Shown one piece after another: positions 41,696-51,137 of a stretch of DNA of 64,000 bases. Within the stretch, counting starts at the first letter, position 1. Each line of letters starts with the position of its first letter. The notes under the pieces are model-generated. The model had not been told where the DNA came from, ran no database searches, and was given only the letters and a program-made list of their open reading frames with translations. Where the stretch lies: assembly GCA_031291035.1 (NCBI GenBank), contig JAISLI010000050.1:43846-107845 (forward strand), in the 5' to 3' direction. Source of the stretch: Desulfovibrio sp. GTDB taxonomy: Bacteria > Desulfobacterota > Desulfovibrionia > Desulfovibrionales > Desulfovibrionaceae. Both the position numbers and the translations under genes were made by a program.

Positions 41696-42336
41696 GTGGA
41701 AGACCGGAGTTATGCGGCGTTTCCGGTAACGGCGCCGTTTGGGGGCGATGTCATGCCTGGGGAAAAAACGAGACGATCTGTCTCAAAAAGATTGCTGAAC
41801 CGCCTGTCTGCGCTATCGTTTCTTTTGTTGTTACATCAGCCGTCTGCGCGTTTATAATCAGTAGGATGCAAAGAACAAACGAAAACGGCTGTAATGTTCG
41901 ATTTGGACTACTTTAAAAAGATAAATGATGGTTATGGGCACGCTGCCGGCGATGAAGTTCTGAGACGTGTCGTCGATAGAGTAAAAGCTGGCATCCGTCC
42001 CTATGATTTGTTTGCGCGTTACGGGGGGGGGAAGAATTTATATTGTTTATCTCGGATATTGATGAGACAGGCATAGCAGCCCTTGTGGAGCGTTGCAGGC
42101 GGAGCATTGAATCAAAGCCTGTCGACTATGAAGATTGCGCCATACCAGTTACCGCCAGCTTCGGCATTGCCGGGGTAGATCCGGATAAAGGACTGAATAC
42201 GGCGATCATGTTTGCGGACCACGCGCTGTATCAAGCTAAAAAGGAAGGACGCAACGGGGTTGTGCTGCATAAGCCGGATGCCGGAAATAAAACGAGTGAA
42301 CCGCCCTGCAAGGATTTGCCGGGGAATCATTGGTAA
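41696..42336 (+). pseudogene. GGDEF-domain (diguanylate cyclase-like) pseudogene
   Basis: Frame 1: MPGEKTRRSVSKRLLNRLSALSFLLLLHQPSARL* then [46 protein letters not shown]. Other frame: [28 protein letters not shown]...ASFGIAGVDPDKGLNTAIMFADHALYQAKKEGRNGVVL. Frame break at G9 (42023-42031), plus an in-frame stop. Confidence 0.88.
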
Positions 42337-42395
42337 GGCGAAATCACACTTTCGCCGCAGCCGGCAGATAAAATTGCAGGACGCAATTTTATCTG
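42288..42395. repeat. Copy of dispersed multi-hairpin repeat
   Basis: AAAACGAGTGAACCGCCCTGCAAGGATTTGC matches 34341-34370. Hairpins GGCGAAA/TTTCGCC (42337-42356) and CAGATAAAATTGC-AGGAC-GCAATTTTATCTG (42365-42395). Confidence 0.85.
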
Positions 42396-42444
42396 GAATC
42401 ATAATAAGTTAACATTCCAGCGCTCTTGCGCGGGAGGGGGAAAT

Positions 42445-43068
42445 ATGCGTCATCTGAGCCACAGCGCCTGGCTGTGCTTTCTTGTGCTCTGTCTTGCCCC
42501 GCAGTGCGGTCTGGCCGGTGAAAGTATCCGTGACATAAGCGCCAGGGAAGTCTTTACCCTTCTGCCCGACACGATTTTTGAGAACACGGTGGAGGGTCTG
42601 GGTGAAAGAGAAAAACAGCGTCTGCTTGCCGACGGTCAGGCAAAATTTTGGCAGCTGGCGGAAGAGACAAAAGATTTCCTGCTTTTTTCCGCGCTTCCCT
42701 TTCACGACAGCGCTGTGGCTCTGCGCCTTTTCTGTGACGCGGACGGAGAGTTCTGTCTTGCGGCGACAGGCACTATCGGAGGTTCTCTGTGCACCCTGGA
42801 ACTTTGGCGGATGGACAATGCGGGCAGAATTGTGCCCGTTGACGGCCCGCCTGAACCGGACATCAGGGATTTTTTGCGGCCCGGTCAGGTTTTGCCCGGC
42901 GGTATCCAGCCCTCCACCGTCGTTTGTCTGGATTTTGACGGTCTGAAGGCGCAACCGCTGTTCTGGAGCAGCGCCGGCCTTGTGCATCTGCCTGTTGCCC
43001 GCGAAGTGCGCTATCAGTGGAACGGCAAGGCTTTTGAAAAACGGATTTCGGTAAGGGCGGCGCCATGA
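42445..43068 (+). CDS. Hypothetical exported protein
   Basis: Signal peptide MRHLSHSAWLCFLVLCLAPQCGLAGE with upstream GGAGGGGG RBS; no recognised family. Confidence 0.7.
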   Translation: MRHLSHSAWLCFLVLCLAPQCGLAGESIRDISAREVFTLLPDTIFENTVEGLGEREKQRLLADGQAKFWQLAEETKDFLLFSALPFHDSAVALRLFCDADGEFCLAATGTIGGSLCTLELWRMDNAGRIVPVDGPPEPDIRDFLRPGQVLPGGIQPSTVVCLDFDGLKAQPLFWSSAGLVHLPVAREVRYQWNGKAFEKRISVRAAP

Positions 43069-43116
43069 GCGTTCGGAGGCCACCGTTCGTGGCCGAAGCC
43101 CTATGACCGCGCCGGT

Positions 43117-44301
43117 TCACCTGCCGGTCGGCTTCGACAGTTCTTCGCCCACACGCCGCAACGCCGCTTTGAGCGCGTCATCCGCCACGGCGTAGGAGAG
43201 GCGGAAGCAGTTGTCGTCGCCGAAGGCCGCGCCGGGCACCACGGATACGAGCGCCTTGTCCAGCAGATGGGCGCACATGTCGGTGGAGTTTTTTATGGCG
43301 TCCGTGTACAAGCGGCCCACATCGACAAAAAGGTAAAAGGCCCCGTCCGGCTGCGGGCACACGGCCAGAGGCCATGAGCTGATGATTTTCATGGCGGCGT
43401 CGCGCCGACGCCGAAAGGCGGCGCGCATGTCCGCCACGCAGTCCAAGGGCCCGGCAAGAGCGGCCAGCGCGGCTTTCTGGGCAATGGAGCAGATGCCGGA
43501 AGTGCTTTGCCCTTGCAGGGCCGAGAGTTTTTTGATGAGATCCGGATGCCCCACAAGCCAGCCCACGCGCCAGCCGGTCATGGCGAAGGTTTTGGAAACG
43601 CCGTTGAGCACGGCCACCAGATCGGGGTATCTGGCAAACCAGTTGATGGCGCTGGCCGCTGTGGCCGGCTCAAAGACAAGCTGGTCGTAAATCTCGTCGC
43701 TCAGCACAAAAATTTTGTGGGCTATGGCCCAGTTCACCAATGCGTCCAGTTCCGTCTGGGTGTACACCACACCTGTGGGATTTGAGGGAGAATTGAGGAT
43801 GAGCAGCTTGGTTCTGGGAGTGCGCCACGCTTCCAGCATGTCCGGCGTTATTTTGAAGCCCCTGTCCGCTCCGGCGAGGATGGTGACGGGCCTGCCTCCG
43901 GCAAGCTCCACAATGGGCGGGTAGCTCAGCCAGTAAGGCGCGGGGATGATGGCCTCGTCCCCCGGGTTGAGAAGTCCCTGCGCGAGATTGAACAGGGCGT
44001 GCTTGGCCCCCGCCGAAACAATGACCGATTCGGGCGGCACGGGCACACCGTATTGCCGCTCAAAATATCCGCCCACCGCCTTGCGCAGTTCCGGGATGCC
44101 CGGCGCCGCCGTATAGCGTGTAAAATTGGCGTCTATGGCCTTTTTGGCCGCCTCGCGTATGTGCGCGGGAGTGGGAAAATCCGGTTCGCCGATGGCGAGG
44201 CTGGTGACGTTAATGCCCTGGCCCCTGAGTTCCTGGGCGCGGGCGTTCAGGCTGATGGTCAGGGAAGGCTGGAGAGACTGGAGACGATCGGCGACGGGCA
44301 T
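43117..44301 (-). CDS. Class I aminotransferase (aspartate aminotransferase-like)
   Basis: INVTSLAIGEPDFPTPAHIREAAKKAID, LNSPSNPTGVVY, VLNGVSKTFAMTGWRVGW. Confidence 0.92.
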   Translation of the reverse strand: MPVADRLQSLQPSLTISLNARAQELRGQGINVTSLAIGEPDFPTPAHIREAAKKAIDANFTRYTAAPGIPELRKAVGGYFERQYGVPVPPESVIVSAGAKHALFNLAQGLLNPGDEAIIPAPYWLSYPPIVELAGGRPVTILAGADRGFKITPDMLEAWRTPRTKLLILNSPSNPTGVVYTQTELDALVNWAIAHKIFVLSDEIYDQLVFEPATAASAINWFARYPDLVAVLNGVSKTFAMTGWRVGWLVGHPDLIKKLSALQGQSTSGICSIAQKAALAALAGPLDCVADMRAAFRRRRDAAMKIISSWPLAVCPQPDGAFYLFVDVGRLYTDAIKNSTDMCAHLLDKALVSVVPGAAFGDDNCFRLSYAVADDALKAALRRVGEELSKPTGR

Positions 44302-44370
44302 GACTGATTCCTTTTTGAGAGTGTTGACATAGTATTCTGACTGACGCGCCTTCTTTTTCGCAATACCTGT

Positions 44371-45684
44371 TTACAACACGCGGTAACATACCGCGGGTTC
44401 CGTGAGCAGCCCCGCGTCCATCACGCGCTTCAGGGCATTGTTCATGGCGCGCGTCGTGGTTTCGTGCGTCATGAATACCAGGGGCGCCGTATCGCCTTCC
44501 CCCGACTTCTGTATCATCTGCGCCACGCTGACCTCCTCGGCCGCCATGGCTCCGGCCAGATCCCGCAACACGCCCGGCCTGTCCCGCACCGTAAGGCGCG
44601 CATAGAAAGAGGATCGCCCTTCTCCCCGGGGCAGAACGGCGGCGTTGGGCAGATCCTGCCGCGCGAAGCCCGTATTGTCCGCCCGTTCGCCGCGTGCCAC
44701 GGCCACCAGGTCGGAAAGAACAGCCCCGGCCGTGGGCAGGTCGCCGGCCCCGCGCCCGTGAAAGAAGAGAGAACCCGCCGCGTTGGCCTCCACGCGGACG
44801 GCATTGTAGACGCCGTTCACATTGGCAAGCAGATACCTGTTAGAGACAAGCGCGGGGAAAACTCCCGCCTCCAGGCACATGCGGCCGTCGGCATCGAAAA
44901 TTTCCCTGACCTGGCCTATGAGTTTGATCCGGTAGCCGAATTCCCCGGCAAGGCGGATGTCCGTGGTCGAAAGATTGCGTATGCCGCGTATGGAAAGAGC
45001 GGCGTAGGGATAGTGGACGCCGTAGGCCAGACGTATGAGCAGGATGAGCTTGTGGGCCGCGTCGTGCCCGTCAATGTCCAGCGTGGGATCGGCTTCGGCG
45101 TAGCCGAGTTCCTGCGCCTGTTTGAGGGCGGCGCTGAAATCCACATTGCCGCTTGTCATTTCGGAAAGAATGTAGTTGCTGGTTCCGTTAAGAATGCCGA
45201 GCAGCGAAATGACGCGGTTGCCCGTGAGGCTTTCCTTCAGGGTCTGGACGATGGGTATGGCTCCTGCCACGGCGGCCTCATAGCGCAACGCGAGGTCCCT
45301 GCCCTCGGCCTTTTTGAACAGAACAGGCCCTTCCTCGGCAAGCAGAGCCTTGTTGGCCGTGACAACATGCTTGCCCCTGTCGAGCGCCCTGTCAATGAGG
45401 GCGCGGGCCTGATCAATGCCGCCGATGAGTTCCGCAAGCGCGTCAATCTGGGGGTCGTCCGTAAGGGCCGTGGGGTCTGTGGTGAGTTCCGCGTTTGCGG
45501 GCAGGGGCACATTGCGGGCCTTGCGCGTGTCGCGCACGAGAATGCGTTTGACGGCAATATCGCGCCCGGCGCGAAGGCGGATAAGTGCCGCGTTTTCTTC
45601 AAGCAGACGGGCAAGTCCTCCGCCGACAGTGCCGAAACCGGCCAGTCCGACGACGAGCGGCCCGCGGTCGGGGGCCTGTCTCAT
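44371..45684 (-). CDS. hom: Homoserine dehydrogenase
   Basis: [44 protein letters not shown]-terminal ACT domain. Confidence 0.96.
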   Translation of the reverse strand: MRQAPDRGPLVVGLAGFGTVGGGLARLLEENAALIRLRAGRDIAVKRILVRDTRKARNVPLPANAELTTDPTALTDDPQIDALAELIGGIDQARALIDRALDRGKHVVTANKALLAEEGPVLFKKAEGRDLALRYEAAVAGAIPIVQTLKESLTGNRVISLLGILNGTSNYILSEMTSGNVDFSAALKQAQELGYAEADPTLDIDGHDAAHKLILLIRLAYGVHYPYAALSIRGIRNLSTTDIRLAGEFGYRIKLIGQVREIFDADGRMCLEAGVFPALVSNRYLLANVNGVYNAVRVEANAAGSLFFHGRGAGDLPTAGAVLSDLVAVARGERADNTGFARQDLPNAAVLPRGEGRSSFYARLTVRDRPGVLRDLAGAMAAEEVSVAQMIQKSGEGDTAPLVFMTHETTTRAMNNALKRVMDAGLLTEPAVCYRVL

Positions 45685-46862
45685 TGCGGCGCTCCTGAAA
45701 GCAGCCGCCTGATGCCGGCAATGGCCTGGCGCGTACGGTGTTCGTTTTCTATGAGGGCAAAACGCACATATTCGTCGCCGTAAGAGCCGAAGCCCAACCC
45801 CGGAGAAACCGCCACATGGGCTTCAGTGAGGAGAAGTTTGGAAAATTCCACAGAACCCATTTTGCGGAAAGACTCGGGTATGCGCGTCCAGACAAACATG
45901 GTGGCTTTGGGTGAAGGGGTTTCCCAACCGATGCGGTTAAGCCCTTCAATAAGCCTGTCGCGTCGTTCGCGGTAGATTCCGCATATCTCCCTTACGCAGG
46001 TGTCGGGGCTGTTCAGGGCCACTGTGGCCGCGATCTGGACGGGCTGAAAAATGCCGTAATCCAGGTAGCTCTTGACGCGCGAAAGGGCGTGGACAAGACG
46101 GGCGTTACCCAGGCAAAAGCCCACGCGCCAGCCGGGCATGGAATAGCTTTTGGACATCGTGTAAAATTCCACGCCCACATCCCTGGCTCCCTCGGTCTGC
46201 AGAAAACTCGGGGCGGCATAGCCGTCAAAAACCAGATCGGCGTAAGCCAGGTCATGGATGACCCAGATGCCGTTCTCTTTGGCGAACTCCACAATTTTTT
46301 GGAAGAAGTCCGGCGTGGTCACTTCGGTTGTGGGGTTGTGCGGATAACAGAGAAAGAGTACCTTGGGTTTGGGCCATGCCTGGCGCGTGGCGGTGGTAAG
46401 GTCTTCAAAAAAGTCGCGCCCGGGGCCTATGGGCACGCTGCGCACGTCGGCGCCGGCGATGACGGGAGCGTACTTGTGGATGGGATAGGTGGGGTCGGGG
46501 GCCAGCACCACATCGCCGGGATCAAGCATGGCAAGGGAGAGGTGGGCAAGGCCTTCCTTGGAACCCATGGTGACTATCGCTTCGGAGTCCTGATCCAGGT
46601 GGACGTTGTAGAGGCGGGCGTATCTGTCGCACACGGCTTTGCGCAGATTGGGAATACCCCGTGAGAGCGAATAGCGGTGATTGACGGGTTTGCGGGCCGC
46701 TTCCGCGAGCTTGTCCACGATATGGGCCGGCGTGGGGATGTCCGGATTGCCCATGCTGAAATCGACGATATCGACATTCTGACGGCGCAACCGCATTTTG
46801 AGATCCCCCACAACGGAAAAAACATACGGGGGCAGGCGTTGGATGCGTGAAAATTCTTCCAT
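45681..46862 (-). CDS. Pyridoxal-phosphate aminotransferase (AlaC/LL-DAP aminotransferase-like)
   Basis: [63 protein letters not shown] overlap with hom. Confidence 0.9.
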   Translation of the reverse strand: MEEFSRIQRLPPYVFSVVGDLKMRLRRQNVDIVDFSMGNPDIPTPAHIVDKLAEAARKPVNHRYSLSRGIPNLRKAVCDRYARLYNVHLDQDSEAIVTMGSKEGLAHLSLAMLDPGDVVLAPDPTYPIHKYAPVIAGADVRSVPIGPGRDFFEDLTTATRQAWPKPKVLFLCYPHNPTTEVTTPDFFQKIVEFAKENGIWVIHDLAYADLVFDGYAAPSFLQTEGARDVGVEFYTMSKSYSMPGWRVGFCLGNARLVHALSRVKSYLDYGIFQPVQIAATVALNSPDTCVREICGIYRERRDRLIEGLNRIGWETPSPKATMFVWTRIPESFRKMGSVEFSKLLLTEAHVAVSPGLGFGSYGDEYVRFALIENEHRTRQAIAGIRRLLSGAPQ

Positions 46863-46882
46863 CTCTCCATTTTCTCCTCAAG

Positions 46883-48202
46883 TTACTCCTTCCGCCATTT
46901 TTCGGGATCCAATTCCTTCTCGTGCTTGGAAACCACGACAGCGGCCACGATGTCGCCCGTCACATTGAGACAGGTGCGCCCCATATCCATGATGGCGTCA
47001 ATGCCGAGCATCATGGCATAGGCGGCGGCCACGGCGGATCCCGCTTCTATTTTCAGCCCGATGGATTCCAGCACCATGAGCAGCATGATGACGCCCGCGC
47101 CGGGCACGCCCGCCGCGCCGATGGCGCCGAGGCTCGCCGTTATCATGACGGTGATCTGCTGTTCAAAGGTCAGCGGTTTGCCTATGGCAAAGCCGATGAA
47201 CATGCTGCAAAGGGAAAGATAGATGGCGGTTCCATCCATATTGATGGTCGCGCCTATGGGCAGCGTGAAGGAAGAAATGGAGCGCGGAACGCCGAGATTT
47301 TCCTCGCTTACCCGCAGGGAAACGGGCAGGGTGGCGTTGGATGAGCGCGTCACAAAGGCCGTTATCATGGCCTCCTGCGCGCCGCGCAAAAATTTGCCGA
47401 AGCTCAGGCCGTGCAGCGCGATCGCTCCTCCGAAGCCCACAACAACATGCAGCGCAAAGCTCACATAGGCGATGACCAGGACAAAAATCAGCGGTCCCGC
47501 CACCTTGGGGCCTTGCGTGGCGAACACGTTGGAAATCAGGACAAAAACGCCTATGGGGGCGTACTGCATGATCCCGCCGATCAGTCTGTACATGGTTTCG
47601 GCGCAGGCGCCGCAAACGCGGTAAAGCGTATCGGCCGGCTTGCTCAGCCGTTCGTCGGAGGAGTCGCGGACGATTGAAAGGGCTATCCCGAACGTCAGGG
47701 CAAAGAAAATGATGGGCAAAACTTGCCCTTTGGCGAGGGCATCAATGGGATTGGCGGGCACGATGTTCAGAAAAATGCTGGAAAGCGACGGCGCTGCGGC
47801 TGTTTTGCCCTGTATGGCGGCGTTTGCGGCAAGGTTGAGGCCGTCGCCGGGTTTGAAAAGGTTTGCCATGGTCATGCCGATGCAGAGGGCCACCACCACA
47901 AGAATGAAGTAAAAAAACAGCGTTTTCAGGCCGACGCGGCCGAGCCGCGCCGGGTCAATACTGGCGGCGCCCGTGATGAGTGAGAAAAAAATTACCGGCA
48001 CGACAATCATTTGCAGCAACCGGATAAAAATGTCCCCGAAAAATTTCGTATATCCGACAAAAGGCCCCGCCAGCGACGGGATGTATGCCAGAACAACTCC
48101 GACAACAGCGCCGGCCAGCATGCCGCCGGTTATCCGGATCAGAAGATTTGTGCCGAAATACCAGCCAAGTATTCCTTTTTTGTGTACAGTCTGCCCAGCC
48201 AT
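46883..48202 (-). CDS. Dicarboxylate/amino acid:cation symporter (DAACS family)
   Basis: VPVIFFSLITGAASI, TRSSNATLPVSLRVSEENLGVPRSISSFTLPIGATINMDGTAIY, GVPGAGVIMLLMVLE. Confidence 0.93.
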   Translation of the reverse strand: MAGQTVHKKGILGWYFGTNLLIRITGGMLAGAVVGVVLAYIPSLAGPFVGYTKFFGDIFIRLLQMIVVPVIFFSLITGAASIDPARLGRVGLKTLFFYFILVVVALCIGMTMANLFKPGDGLNLAANAAIQGKTAAAPSLSSIFLNIVPANPIDALAKGQVLPIIFFALTFGIALSIVRDSSDERLSKPADTLYRVCGACAETMYRLIGGIMQYAPIGVFVLISNVFATQGPKVAGPLIFVLVIAYVSFALHVVVGFGGAIALHGLSFGKFLRGAQEAMITAFVTRSSNATLPVSLRVSEENLGVPRSISSFTLPIGATINMDGTAIYLSLCSMFIGFAIGKPLTFEQQITVMITASLGAIGAAGVPGAGVIMLLMVLESIGLKIEAGSAVAAAYAMMLGIDAIMDMGRTCLNVTGDIVAAVVVSKHEKELDPEKWRKE

Positions 48203-48404
48203 GTTTGTCACTCCTCGCAAGATGTTAATTTCCCGGCAGCGCGCGAAAATCTTCTCCCATCATCTGCCATTTTCACGGCGACATCAAGCACTTTATCCTG
48301 ATTTGCCGCATTCGGGTCAAGCCGTTGTTTCAATGTCCGGCGACAATCCAAACTGAGATTCCGTCAGCGTCATAGCACACGAATCATTTTTTCGTTCCCA
48401 TATC

Positions 48405-48533
48405 AGAGCAAGTTCACTTTGAAATTGCTCTGGCGGCGGGGCGGATGCACCGCTGCCCGCCCATGAGGCGCAGGCGAAACCGCGTTTCGCCGTAAAGCGC
48501 CGAAGGGAGCGGTTCAAAAGCAAAATGCCCTAA
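48405..48533. repeat. Small (~129 bp) element bounded by IS630-end-like sequences (MITE candidate)
   Basis: Left AGAGCAAGTTCA-CTT-TGAAATTGCTCT imperfect palindrome; right CGCCGTAAAGCGCCGAAGGGAGCGGTTCAAAAGCAAAATGCCCTAA matches 2810-2855. Confidence 0.6.
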
Positions 48534-48751
48534 GATCGTTGCACAATAAAGTGACGTTTATTTCAAGATATTGGTGAATTATGCAAAGACCTTATTAGGA
48601 ATATTAATATACTTGCCCTGCTGTAGCCGTTTCCACCCGGCCCTGGCGCGCAGACACAATCAACAGCGGGTCTTGCGGCAACAAACCACAGTTCCGGTGT
48701 TATGGGAATTGTCCAGTTCGACGCGATACGGACCCTTTCACATGTCAAACG

Positions 48752-48789
48752 AATACCGCGCGTCGCCGGGAATACCGCGCGTCGCCGGG
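48752..48789. repeat. Perfect 19-bp tandem duplication (AATACCGCGCGTCGCCGGG x2)
   Basis: Direct reading of 48752-48770 and 48771-48789. Confidence 0.95.
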
Positions 48790-48901
48790 AAGCAATATAT
48801 TTCTGTCTCAAGCCGGCGGGAAAAGCGGGCTTGCCATCAGGTCAAAATTATCTTATAAAGTTTCACGCTTGTGGAAAGGCCGGCAAGCGAAGGAGAGCCG
48901 A

Positions 48902-49255
48902 ATGAGAAAATTGTTGTTCCTGCTGTTGTCCGTTGGTCTGTTCTCGTCCAACGCGCTGGCGGAAACCGGTGTTTTGGGGTCATGGCATCAAAAAAGCACG
49001 AATATGACCTTCACCATTACCTCCGAGGGCAAAAATTATTTTGTAACGCATGAATTTCCCACGGGAGAAACAAAAACATACAAATTGACCCCTGTTGTCC
49101 GGCCCGCTTCCGGTATCAGGGGATTAAAATTTCACAGAAAAGATGACAACCCCAACGTCTTTTTCCGGCAGCCCGAAACATATGTCATCAACCAGGACGG
49201 AAGCCTGATGTTCAACTACAGCGCGGAGTCGGCCGCTCTGCTTCCCGCCCCGTAG
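48902..49255 (+). CDS. Small hypothetical exported protein
   Basis: Signal peptide MRKLLFLLLSVGLFSSNALAE with RBS GAAGGAGAG; no recognised family. Confidence 0.7.
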   Translation: MRKLLFLLLSVGLFSSNALAETGVLGSWHQKSTNMTFTITSEGKNYFVTHEFPTGETKTYKLTPVVRPASGIRGLKFHRKDDNPNVFFRQPETYVINQDGSLMFNYSAESAALLPAP

Positions 49256-49307
49256 GTTTCTTTGTTTGATGGCCCGCGCGCCGGTCGCGTGATGCCCTGT
49301 CGTAACG

Positions 49308-49362
49308 GAGCGGCCCGGCCACGCGAGGCCGGGCCGCTCACCCGTTTCATTCGTGAACCGCG
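49308..49362. repeat. Intergenic hairpin plus reverse-orientation copy of dispersed repeat module
   Basis: GAGCGGCCCGGCC-ACGCGA-GGCCGGGCCGCTC (49308-49339, 13-bp arms), then ACCCGTTTCATTCGTGAACCGC = reverse complement of GCGGTTCACGAATGAAACGGGT, matching 34327-34348 with one mismatch. Confidence 0.85.
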
Positions 49363-49421
49363 TCTGTCGGCAGGCGGGAGTAAAGGCTGAAGCGCTTCGC
49401 TCCTGAACCGCCCTGCGGGAA

Positions 49422-50154
49422 CTACCGGCGGCAGGCAACCAGACCCTGGATGACGAAGCCGAAGGTGCCGTGCCCGTCGTACAAGCGCACGTTGAACGCG
49501 CTGTTAGTGCCGACGGCCGCGCCGTCAAGCCTCACCAGAAACTCGCCCCGGCTGTCCGTGGAGTAAGTTCTGGAACGATCCGCCGCATACGCCGCCCGGA
49601 CGGAAAGCAGGGATCCGGCGGAGGAGTTGAGAAAGCCGACGCCCCAGGACAGGGCGCGATCCCGCGCCGTGCGCAGAGGATCAAAATTGCTGAAATCGCG
49701 GATTTGGCCGCTCGTCCGGTGCCCGCCGCGCGCGGAGTCATGTCGCCCGGTCAGCGGGTCATAGGAGTCATGGCCGGAGCCTCCCCCGTACAGGCCGTGT
49801 TCATTGTTCAGGCCGGAGCGCATGTAGGCGGCGGCGCGTTGGCCGTTCTCCGAAGGGCCGGCATTGCCCATCGCGCCGCCCGCCTTGCGTACCGTGCCGT
49901 CCTGATGCAGGCCCAGGCCCTCGTCTCCGGCCAAGCCCGGCACGGGCGCGGGAACGCCCGAAAAGGGAGGCGATTTGCTCCAGCGGGACGGATGACAGGG
50001 CGCGGGGGGAAGAAGGGGTTACGTTCCAGACTTCCTTAAAATATTTTTTCGGCTTTTTAACGGGTTGCGTCGTCCATCCGATTACCCCGACTGGAGAGGC
50101 GCTGCGCATTGACACAGCCGCCTTGCTGCTGCATAAAGGTTCAGGCAGAAACAT
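49422..50154 (-). pseudogene. Possible decayed gene of unknown function
   Basis: Two partly overlapping reverse-strand frames (MFLPEPLCSSKAAVSM...YFKEVWNVTPSSPRALSSVPLEQIASLFG and PPFSGVPAPVPGLAGDEGLGLHQDGTVRKAGG...RLYDGHGTFGFVIQGLVACRR) look like one frameshifted ORF. Confidence 0.35.
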
Positions 50155-50255
50155 CGTCCTGAACTCGTTTGCGCTGTGTGCGGGAATACGGCGGGAAAAA
50201 CTCCGGCCACATAACGGGTCACTTTCAGGGATGCAACATTGCCGTGAGGAATACC

Positions 50256-51131
50256 ATGCGTATTGATTCCCTGATTTCCAGAGCTGACGCTCCGTTTTTT
50301 TCCCTGGAATTTTTTCCGCCGCCGGACGAAACCCAGTGGCCTGCTTTTTTCAATACGGTGGAACATCTGCGGTCTCTGTCGCCCCTGTTTGTTTCAGTCA
50401 CTTACGGCGCAGGAGGCAATCGCCGATGCAACACTCTGGAGATCGCCAGGGAGCTTGTCGGGCGAGGTCTGGTCTGCATGCCCCATTTGACCTGCGTGGG
50501 GGCGGGACCCGGCTCAATCGGGCGGTTTCTGCAGGATTTGCGCGCTACCGGCGTGGACAACGTGCTGGCCTTGCGGGGAGATGCTCCTGTCGGACAGGAG
50601 GCGTCGTCCGCGGGCCATTTCAGATATGCCTGCGACCTTGTGGCTTTTGTCAGGGAGCGGGCGCCGGATATGGGCATAGGCGTTGCCGCCTATCCGTCCC
50701 CGCATCCGGAATCTCCTACTTTTGCGGAAGACCGCGGATACACGGCCAAAAAATTTCACTCCGGCGCGAATTTCGCCATCACCCAGCTTTTTTTCGACGT
50801 GCGCGAATATGAGGATCTGGTGACCAGCCTGCGCGCCAAGGGCGTGAACGCTCCGGTCGTGCCCGGTATTTTGCCCGTTCAGAGCTTTGAATCCCTGCGC
50901 CGGGTGCTTTCCATGTGCGGAGCGAATATTCCGGGCAAATTCTATTTGAGTCTGGAGGAATCCCGGCAAAAAGGCGGCGAGGAGGCATTGCGCGAGGTCG
51001 GCCTCAATTTCGCCGTGCGGCAGATCCGCCGTCTGCTGGACATGGGCGCGCCGGGCATCCACCTGTACACGCTCAACAGAAGTGACTTGTGCCTGCGCAT
51101 TGCGGCGGAGACGAAGCTGGGGAGAAGCTGA
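50256..51131 (+). CDS. metF: Methylenetetrahydrofolate reductase
   Basis: FFSLEFFPPPDETQW, VSVTYGAGG, HLTCVGAG, NVLALRGDAP; start MRIDSL at 50256. Confidence 0.94.
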   Translation: MRIDSLISRADAPFFSLEFFPPPDETQWPAFFNTVEHLRSLSPLFVSVTYGAGGNRRCNTLEIARELVGRGLVCMPHLTCVGAGPGSIGRFLQDLRATGVDNVLALRGDAPVGQEASSAGHFRYACDLVAFVRERAPDMGIGVAAYPSPHPESPTFAEDRGYTAKKFHSGANFAITQLFFDVREYEDLVTSLRAKGVNAPVVPGILPVQSFESLRRVLSMCGANIPGKFYLSLEESRQKGGEEALREVGLNFAVRQIRRLLDMGAPGIHLYTLNRSDLCLRIAAETKLGRS

Positions 51132-51137
51132 GACGTC

